Shown here: in pieces, positions 57,674-64,000 of the stretch
How positions within the stretch are numbered: the stretch's first letter is position 1
Layout of the letters: each line of letters begins with the position of its first letter
DNA from: Aegilops tauschii subsp. strangulata
Lineage: Eukaryota > Streptophyta > Magnoliopsida > Poales > Poaceae
Assembly (NCBI RefSeq): GCF_002575655.3
Contig: NC_053036.3
Span: 642,714,736-642,778,735 of the forward strand
Length of the DNA stretch: 64,000 bases
Direction: 5' to 3'
Notes under the pieces: generated by a model
The model's database searches: none
The model's input: the letters and a program-made list of their open reading frames with translations, nothing else
Told to the model about the DNA's origin: nothing
Translations under genes and position numbers: made by a program

Positions 57674-59550
57674 GGAGGCCCCCGAGCTTCCCCGAGCACG
57701 CAGGCAAACTCAGGCCACCCCTATGGCACTCCCCTAGCTCGCATTCGACCCGGGGAGGCCTCCTTCCTCATCTCCGGCAACTCCTGTCGCCGCCACCTCT
57801 CCGTTCTCTTCGCCGGGAACCTCCTCATCCTCCCGTGAACCCATCCCCCTACTCGATTTTGCTCGGGAACCACCGTAGCCCCAAACACACCTTGCTCCCG
57901 AAGCTCCCTCCGCCGCGAAGCTCGTCGCCGGCAACTCCATCCACGTCAGCGACCATGGCGGGTACCCCCGAGTTCGTCTCGACCTCCTGAGCACGCCCAT
58001 GCACTCAGATCACCGAGGGACGCCGCCATTCGCCGGCGAGCCTCGCCGGAGCTCCGCCCCTGTTCGGTCAGGGGGAGACGCGCGCGCGTGGACCAGTCAA
58101 ACCTGACCAGTGGGCCAGGCGGGCCCACTGTCGGTGACTCATGCGCCAGCCATGCTGGATAAGTGGAGGCGTAAAGGGCGCAAATACGTCTTCTCTGTAG
58201 GAAAACGTAATCTCTTTTGAAACGTTTTCTTTTTCCTGATTTTATTAAAAACAGATTTTGACCACAACTTTGACTGCCTATAACTTTTTAAATATAACTC
58301 CAAATGAATTAATTCTTTTTCCTACATCTCTCAAATTCTGTCTAGTTTATTTTACGATTTATTTGAAAATTTTCCAAACAACTTTTTGTACTGTTTTTGA
58401 AATATGTGTTATTTGCATATTTTTTTGGAAATAGGATTTTTGGGAGAGAAGGAAGCTTTCAAAAAACTTGGAGAGCACCCCCACCTCTCCACTCCATTAA
58501 AGGCAAGCATTCTGAACCCTGGCATAATGTTTTTGGTGTGTTATTTGGCACGTTTATAACACCACCTTATACCGGAGGACTTGTTATTTCATGTGACATG
58601 ATCATTTGCATGGAAGCATATTAGTGATTTCCTTGCTATTGGAAATGAATATTATTGTGATGGCAATCATCCTCATGTGCCTTGCATGCATGCCGGAAAG
58701 GAATCCGGGAAAGCCTCGGCCTTGGGTAGGCGTGAGCTTGTCGCCGGTCCCCGTCGGGACGGTTATGTCCGGTATGGCATGGTAAGGTATATTGAGTGGT
58801 GATTTTGTTGATTGAAATATATTTGTTACATGTCATGCAGGGAACATATAAACCTCCTGAGTCGACCGTAGACCGAGTCTTGTTTCCAATAACCCCCATA
58901 CTTGCTATGTACTACCACTTGTCCCTGCCGCAGGTAGGGTACGGTTCAGTAAGTCGTCAACCCCTTTCAAGCACACACCGTACAGAGAGGCCATGGTGGA
59001 AGATATCGGTTGTAGCCGGTAGGCAGGCCACCTGGTCTACGGGCATGGGTATTTCCGGTTGAGACCGAGAGGGGAGGCCACCCCTTAGAGCACGTGATAT
59101 AAATTCGATCCCATGCCACGCGAGGTTGTAGCCTCCCCACTTAGAGTTTTGCTTAACAAGTGTCGTGGGTGATTCCAGACACCGATGAGTTAAGCTGGTG
59201 TGTGCAAGTTGGGCGTGTTTTCTACTAAAAGGCCGTAGACGGAATTAGTCCCGATGGACTAAAGGAATCCGTTACTCGTGGGTAAAGAGTACACCCTCTG
59301 CAGAGATTAAAACCTATTCGAATAGCCGTGTCCAGGGTTAAGGATTACAGTTTGGGATGGGTCAAGTGTTGGTCTTAGTGTCGGTCTTCGGAGGAGAGAT
59401 TGTTAAACCAGAACTTGGACCGTGACTTGTGACTTGTGAAGATTATGATCATTATCTTGTGATGGACTAAACCGTTGCATTATTTATGTTATCGAGTATC
59501 CCTGGATGGTTCTACCTCCTGGATATTCATTGTGATTATTTATTTTATAA

Positions 59551-59790
59551 GCCCTTTATGTGGTGTCGCTCAGACGCCCGACTGTGGCATTTCTTTTAAA
59601 GCCCCTTATGTGGTGTCGCTCAGACGCCCGACTGTGGCATTTCTTTTAAAGCCCTTTATGTGGTGTCGCTCAGACGCCCGACTGTGGCATTTCTTTTAAA
59701 GCCCTTTATGTGGTGTCGCTCAGACGCCCGAATGTGGCATTTCTTTTAAAGCCCTTTATGTGGTGTCGCTCAGACGCCCGATTGCGGCAT
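59551..59790 (+). repeat. 50-bp tandem repeat, five copies, in the LTR
   Basis: Units start at 59551, 59601, 59651, 59701 and 59751 with GCCCTTTATGTGGTGTCGCT; the copies are nearly identical and the fifth diverges at its end. Confidence 0.95.
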
Positions 59791-60329
59791 TTTATTCCCA
59801 CTCTATTACTGCTTATTCATGTTGCATGATAATAACCTGCTTGCGTACATAAAAGATGTTTTGTTTATGACTGGCACTGTAATCATAAAAAATTTCAATG
59901 CATGATTATCAATTATATTATACCTGTGTTCTTAATGTTTGCGAGTACATTCAAAGTACTCACTGGCTTGTCCCTGGCTATTGTCTTGGCCAGATTTCTG
60001 CATGGAGAGGAGCATTGCGGTGACAGCCCTGGAAACTAAGCAGCGGTGATAGCAGCCTCGCGAAGATAGGAGTTAACCTGGTCAGCTGTTCCCGTGGGAA
60101 ATGGAGTCCCATAGACACTGATGTCTCACAAACCGCTTCCGCCATCGACCACTAGAAACCCAATTGTTGTACTCATAGGCCACAATGGTCTTGTACTACA
60201 TATTTTGTATATTGCTTGGAATTACTGTATCAAGTTGGAGCCTCATCAGCTAACTGTAATCCTGGGGCTGATGAGCACGACGGTCTTTTTCTGGAAATTT
60301 ATACCCGGAAAACCCGGTCGTGACAGACT

Positions 60330-60341
60330 TGGTATCAGAGC
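60330..60341 (+). promoter_or_regulatory. Primer-binding site (initiator tRNA-Met type)
   Basis: TGGTATCAGAGC, 4 nt after the LTR end. Confidence 0.85.
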
Positions 60342-60582
60342 CAGGCTGACCATTGGCTAATCCTATCTCATGCCAGGTCAATAATATCAAATAAACAAAC
60401 CCACCAGACCTTAACCAATCCCCAGCCAAGCTTCCCATGCAAGATAGCCACACAGTGACCCAACACCTTTTGGCAGTCGGTGCCCAACCTATCAACCCAA
60501 CCTGTCGCTCATGTGCCAGTGACCGGCCCCTAAATAGTCCTTTTTCGCAAGCGTGCGAAGGAAGACTCCGTCCCCTTTTTCC

Positions 60583-60589
60583 TATAAAA
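60583..60589 (+). promoter_or_regulatory. TATA box before internal ORF1
   Basis: TATAAAA in 'cctataaaaagggcacgc', 63 bp before ATG 60646. Confidence 0.55.
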
Positions 60590-60645
60590 AGGGCACGCTA
60601 GCCCCAACCCAGCACAGCACAGCCTCTACCCCAAACCGAGCCACA

Positions 60646-61431
60646 ATGCCTGGCCCTGTCGTGCACAATGAGACCACAGCAACCAACCTTGGAGGCTTTG
60701 TGACCATACTCGCAAACCTCACCCGTCGTGCCTATGCGTTAGAAGAGCCCCCAGAATATGTTGTGTACCAAGGACCCATGAGCGGTGAGAACCGTCAATT
60801 CTGGGCCACTGTACACATCTACGGTAGGGGTCTAGAGCCCGAGCGCCCCTACAGGTTCACCGGAAGGACAACTTCCTTTGAGCTTCAAGCCATCCAACTA
60901 GCCGCTCGAGAGGCTATAGTTCATCTCCGGCACTTGTCGCCCAGAGTTAATTGTCGCTCGTTCCACTACTACCCCAGACGTGAAGGGTATGGTAGACCAC
61001 CCCAAGTTGCCAACGGAGACCACGAGACGGATCCTGCATTGTTGCACCTAGTGCGCTATGTAAGTGCACTAGAGGAACTGTGCGATCAAATCACTATTGA
61101 TCTAATCGCAGCTCGTGGAGAGCTGGTTCGTCGAGCCCCGGCGAGAGAAGAGAACGAGCCCAACGCCGACAACCCAGTCGTGCTGTTTGGACACCCGATT
61201 GAGTCCCTGAGGCCTGCCCCAGCCATCGGCCAAGGTGCTGCGATAACCCTAGAAGTGCTTCGTCGCATATTGGGAGCACACTCCAACGGGGTTGTGGCCA
61301 ACAATCCCCGAGTTGGTCCTCATCGCTACCCCGAGCCTGCAGCCCCTCAGACCACTCTAGTTAATTCAGACGACGAGACCCGTGGAGGAGCCTCAAGGCA
61401 CGCCCGCTTGGATGTAAACGAGGTAGACTAA
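60646..61431 (+). CDS. Internal ORF1 of the LARD-like element, dsRBD-like pattern
   Basis: 261 aa from ATG 60646 (MPGPVVHNETTATNLGGF); the frame is open further upstream to 60553, but the TATA box at 60583 lies inside that part. Residues 17-96 read FVTILANL, PPEYVVYQG, RQFWATVHIYG, FTGRTTSFELQAIQLAAREA, IVHLRH. This follows the double-stranded-RNA-binding domain pattern: helix, P-x-Y, three strands with an aromatic and V-x-I, G-x-(T/S)S, then an Ala-rich helix. The Lys residues that usually start the last helix are missing. Residues 100-165 (SFHYYPRREGYG; DPALLHLVRYVSALEEL) are a second conserved part. It is a paralogue of the ORF at 61798. No retroviral domain is present. Function unknown; RNA binding is an inference. 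Confidence 0.6.
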   Translation: MPGPVVHNETTATNLGGFVTILANLTRRAYALEEPPEYVVYQGPMSGENRQFWATVHIYGRGLEPERPYRFTGRTTSFELQAIQLAAREAIVHLRHLSPRVNCRSFHYYPRREGYGRPPQVANGDHETDPALLHLVRYVSALEELCDQITIDLIAARGELVRRAPAREENEPNADNPVVLFGHPIESLRPAPAIGQGAAITLEVLRRILGAHSNGVVANNPRVGPHRYPEPAAPQTTLVNSDDETRGGASRHARLDVNEVD

Positions 61432-61725
61432 GTCACCCGAGTCGTATCGAGTTCCAGTGTACCCTCGCTTTGAAATCATGTGGCCTTGTAATTAAACGCC
61501 ACCTGTTGTCGTGCCTCTATTTTAATAGTAGTCTTGCCTGGATACGCCAGTATGCAGTATAAGATTTCTATCCCAGGCACAGTTACCAAAAATCACCCCG
61601 TCAACCCCACAGTAACGCATCACTATAGTGAGATGTGTGAATCTGTGCCTTGACCCCGACCCTTGGAACAGAGCTGAAAATTTTCTTTACCATTCACCAC
61701 GGTAAAAATGACCCAGCTCCAGTAC

Positions 61726-61732
61726 TATAAAA
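61726..61732 (+). promoter_or_regulatory. TATA box before internal ORF2
   Basis: TATAAAA in 'gtactataaaaggccac', 72 bp before ATG 61798. Confidence 0.55.
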
Positions 61733-61797
61733 GGCCACTGCGTGACCTTGACAAGCACCCCTCATCTTGTGCACCATCCTCACAACCATTTCTTGCT

Positions 61798-62430
61798 ATG
61801 CCAAGCCCTAGCATTTATCTGAGAACCCCAGATGCAACCCCAGGTAGTTTTGTCAAGATATTGCGGGATTTTACCTGCAGTACCATGGGCGCTACCCAGC
61901 CACCCCAGTACGAGCTGTTCAAATCAAGAATTACCCCTTCCACCTCAAGATATTGGGCAGCAGTACACATCCCTCCCGTAAACTCGAACCAAGACCCAAC
62001 AGAGGTCTCCTTCGTGGGGAAATCTATGCCAACCCCACAGATGGCCATAGAAGCTCCTGCATACGAAGCGCTTGCTCGCCTTCGATTCGCGGTACCCTAT
62101 GCCAGCGAACGAGGGTATTATTACTTTCCGAGCCGTGCAGAACTCGGAGGGGTGACATCTTTTCCCGGTGGACGCATTGAGAGAGACCCAGTCCTGGCCA
62201 ACCTTGTCCAGTACGTCATCGCTCAAGAGCGTTTAACCCAACGTGTGATGGGTTATCTTCAGAGCCTCGCAGATTTAAATCCTCAGATCGCCATCGGCAG
62301 AGCACTAAGACCCAACCGGGAGAGACACGTGCATCGACTGGTCAATCCACTTCCCCCAATAGAAGAGGAGTGTATCCCAGTACCAGAGACGTTTTCTAGG
62401 GACCCCGTTCAGTTACCGTTTCCATTTTAG
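61798..62430 (+). CDS. Internal ORF2 of the LARD-like element, paralogue of ORF1
   Basis: 210 aa from ATG 61798 (MPSPSIYLRTPDATPGSF); the frame is open upstream to 61708, but the TATA box at 61726 is inside that part. Residues 18-97 align with ORF1: FVKILRDF, PPQYELF, SRYWAAVHI, FVGKSMPTPQMAIEAPAYEA, LARLRF. The next part also matches: GYYYFPSRAELGG and RDPVLANLVQYVIAQERL. The spacing of these blocks is the same to within one or two residues. ORF2 has a GKS at the place where dsRBDs carry their G-x-(G/S) turn. The C-terminal end differs from ORF1. The two probably arose by duplication inside the element and have diverged far, while both stay open. Confidence 0.6.
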   Translation: MPSPSIYLRTPDATPGSFVKILRDFTCSTMGATQPPQYELFKSRITPSTSRYWAAVHIPPVNSNQDPTEVSFVGKSMPTPQMAIEAPAYEALARLRFAVPYASERGYYYFPSRAELGGVTSFPGGRIERDPVLANLVQYVIAQERLTQRVMGYLQSLADLNPQIAIGRALRPNRERHVHRLVNPLPPIEEECIPVPETFSRDPVQLPFPF

Positions 62431-62790
62431 ACGTCGCTGCGGTGTTCATTATTGCAACATTTATTTATGTGTGTAACTTATGTGTGATGCCCTGAGTTTG
62501 TACGACAAGTCAATTAATTGGCTTCTACTATTGTGCGTAGTTTTTGTTGTGGTTTATGCTCCTTTAAATTAACTGTTTTTCCCTCGCAAAATTCTGAAGT
62601 GAGATTTCTTTTCCCTGAGTTGCTACATCTGCACCTTCTCACGACATGGATTGACTAATTTCACACAGCACCACGGCAGCAGACTCACAAATATAATCAT
62701 TCGAACACATACACTGTTTGCAAAACTTTGCAACGGTGTTACATCCCGCTAATCACCCCTAACAACGGTTAGCACCCGGCACACCCCCAT

Positions 62791-62952
62791 CTACTCCTCG
62801 TGATCACCACCACCGCGGAGAGCCAACACCCGAGCAGCAGCGTCGCGACGATCGTCGAGGATCATCGCGCACAGGAGCACAGAGAGCCCCAGTAGTGTCG
62901 CCAGCCCTCCAAATATCAAGATCGCAAACCAGTCCGGCATCGTCTCCGCCAT
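62791..62952 (-). CDS. Antisense 53-aa small membrane protein
   Basis: On the minus strand ATG 62952 gives MAETMPDWFAILIFGGLATL, continuing to a 24-residue hydrophobic segment (residues 8-32, with GG and LLGLSVLLCAMIL) and a charged tail (DDRRDAAARVLALRGGGDHEE). One membrane-spanning helix is predicted by reading. The frame is open upstream to 63183, but a TATAAAA box at 63051-63057 on the same strand, 105 bp before the ATG, favours the short start. Antisense ORFs are known in several plant gypsy elements, but this one is unlike the PF04195-type gene of elements A and B. Function unknown. Confidence 0.5.
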   Translation of the reverse strand: MAETMPDWFAILIFGGLATLLGLSVLLCAMILDDRRDAAARVLALRGGGDHEE

Positions 62953-63050
62953 TAGAGCCTCACCCGAGCTTCTGTAAGCGGTAATGGAGGAAGAAGGAGG
63001 AGGAGAAGTGAGGCCAGGTGCGAGGAAGAAGAGAGGGGCACCCCCGGCCG

Positions 63051-63057
63051 TTTTATA
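63051..63057 (-). promoter_or_regulatory. TATA box for the antisense small ORF
   Basis: The minus strand reads 'gagctataaaacggcc', followed by a CT-rich leader ('ctcttcttcctcg', 'ttctcctcctcc') as found in plant 5' UTRs. Confidence 0.5.
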
Positions 63058-63559
63058 GCTCGAGCTCGGTGTACGATGGGCGAAGTCCACCAACGCCGCT
63101 CGTCGCCGATCGCCGGTGTTTGGAGACGAATCCGCAAGCAGTGCCGACAGCACGCTGGCCCGCGAGGTGAGTGCACGCTGCACCGGCAGCTAGCACGCCG
63201 CGCACTACCGCGGTACGGCCTAGATGCCCTTCGCGCTAAACGTCGCCAGTGGAGAAAGCGCGGGGAAGCGCGCGAGAGAGAGGAAGAAGAGAGAACCAGA
63301 AGGAGAAGAAGAGGCTGACAGTGGGCCTCGGGTCCACCTGTCGGGCAGAGAGAGCACTGTGCTCTCGGGTACGACCAGCGTATATTTAAATTTAGAAGTT
63401 ATTCTAAATTTATATCCAGCGTAGAATCTCACGTTTTTGTCCCGAACCGTAGATTTTTCACGCAGCACCAGTATCCACACTGTGGTTTTACACCACTTAT
63501 TGCCCTCTCACTGTAGCCACATTTTACTGCTTATAGTTTTTCTCAAAACAGCTTTTAAC

Positions 63560-63592
63560 AAATCTCGAGGACGAGATTTTTCTTAAGGGGGG
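63560..63592 (+). other. Polyprotein C-terminal relic and polypurine tract
   Basis: 'aaatctcgaggacgagattt' is the conserved string at the very end of Tekay-type gypsy polyproteins, here reading KSRGRDFS and a stop at 63581-63583 in one frame. The polypurine tract TTAAGGGGGG follows at 63583-63592, 8 bp from the LTR. Region 63058-63559 shows no other recognised feature. Confidence 0.6.
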
Positions 63593-63600
63593 TAGTGTTG

Positions 63601-64000
63601 TGACACCCCAAAATTTTGGCCTTGTTTTAGTACATAAAAAAATTTTGCCAGGGATTGAAACTTTGAATTTCTGAGCTCCATTTTTGATTTTTAAACCATT
63701 TTTCTCCCTTGTTATTATGGAGTTTTTCCCCATAGTGAAAACCTTTCAAATATGTTATTGGGCTTGTTTAACCTCTCAAGAAAAACTTTTCTTTTATTAG
63801 TATAACTAATTAAATAATTATGTTGCTTGATCTTTACTTTCTTGAAAATGGTTTTTTCAAGGTTAAATGGCCATATTTGAACTACAACCATTTGATAAAT
63901 TCACTTAAAATTCCAACCAAAATTTGGATATGCCATGTGATGTCTATAAATAACTTTTTTGCAAAAACACCTTTATTTTATGAAATATTTTGAGCTCTAC
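63601..64000 (+). repeat. 3' LTR of the LARD-like element, first 400 bp
   Basis: Starts TGACACCCCAAAATTTTGG and matches 56236 onwards with a few differences: an A/T tract length change near 63637, a C/T near 63797 and an A/C near 63968. It continues beyond the window. Confidence 0.9.

Larger units (their letters stand above)
56236..60325 (+). repeat. 5' LTR of the LARD-like element
   Basis: 4,090 bp, from TGACACCCCAAAATTTTGG to CGGTCGTGACA. It contains an AT-rich start, a GC-rich stretch at 57250-58130 with the TATA box, and a 50-bp tandem array at 59551-59790. Open frames at 57261-58128 overlap on both strands and are put down to GC content. Confidence 0.85.
56236..64000 (+). mobile_element. 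LARD-like nonautonomous LTR element with three noncanonical ORFs
   Basis: The 5' LTR is 56236-60325, the internal domain 60326-63600, and the 3' LTR starts at 63601 and leaves the window. The LTR (4.09 kb) and internal domain (3.27 kb) match the size class of Triticeae large retrotransposon derivatives such as Sukkula. The primer-binding site is the tRNA-Met type. No gag, protease, reverse transcriptase or integrase is present. Over the first 400 bp the two LTRs differ at only a few positions, so the insertion is recent. The last codons before the polypurine tract (63560-63583) resemble the end of a Tekay-clade chromovirus polyprotein, which hints at its parent. Confidence 0.8.

Noticed and set aside
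57261..58128. Open frames in the GC-rich part of the LARD-like LTR
   Set aside because: They overlap on both strands around the LTR promoter and have simple composition.
1..64000. CRISPR-like, operon or prophage structures
   Set aside because: All direct repeats here are tandem minisatellites, LTRs or element-internal arrays of a plant genome; no spacer array or bacterial gene order is present.

Overview
This window is an intergenic tract of a large grass genome, most probably Triticeae (wheat, Aegilops or barley type). The reasons are deep nesting of LTR retrotransposons, Stowaway MITEs with the CTCCCTC terminus and TA target duplications, a gypsy-type antisense gene common in cereals, and a nonautonomous LTR element with LTRs of about 4.1 kb, the size class of the barley/wheat LARD (Sukkula-type) elements. 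There are no bacterial features. Only two stretches look like host-type coding DNA: an unrecognised 158-aa ORF (52821-53297, minus) and a broken DEDDy 3'-5' exonuclease gene (55497-56216).

Layout. 1-929 is the 3' part of a gypsy-like LTR. 930-1991 and 23247-24331 are near-identical arms of an inverted repeat carrying part of an RNase H/zf-RVT-like pseudogene. Between them lies N1 (1992-22037, minus), a nonautonomous LTR element primed by tRNA-Lys. N1 holds a full gypsy-type element A (2674-11341, TSD GCGGG) in its left LTR and a Helitron (14598-18080) in its body. The N1 flanks do not match, so it looks recombinant. Element B (24430-40385, TSD CCCTC) is a relative of A. It sits in the terminal inverted repeat of a Stowaway MITE and carries N2 (31614-38593, TSD GTTAA), a relative of N1, inside an intron of its antisense gene. 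A and B share one plan: LTR, gag, aspartic protease, no reverse transcriptase or integrase, then a spliced antisense gene, then LTR.

40727-44031 is a decayed Ty1-copia pol (minus). 44110-46790 holds two repeat arrays, one a triplicated unit of about 725 bp. 47329-51638 is a decayed LINE (minus) that lost most of its endonuclease, and it abuts a Stowaway MITE. 52131-55343 is low-copy-looking DNA with a perfect 22-bp inverted repeat, the unknown ORF, a coding-phase minisatellite and small foldbacks. The exonuclease pseudogene follows, and 20 bp past its end a LARD-like element begins and runs out of the window (56236-64000).

The most interesting system is the internal domain of that last element. 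It lacks gag-pol but has two paralogous sense ORFs and one antisense ORF for a small membrane protein. Each of the three has its own TATAAAA box about 60-105 bp before the ATG. The two sense ORFs share a segment that resembles a double-stranded-RNA-binding domain by pattern. Second in interest are the N elements: both copies carry a tRNA-Lys-like sequence although the family is primed by tRNA-Lys, and both have a series of polypurine-tract-like motifs before the 3' LTR. All family assignments come from reading the sequence; no database search was run.
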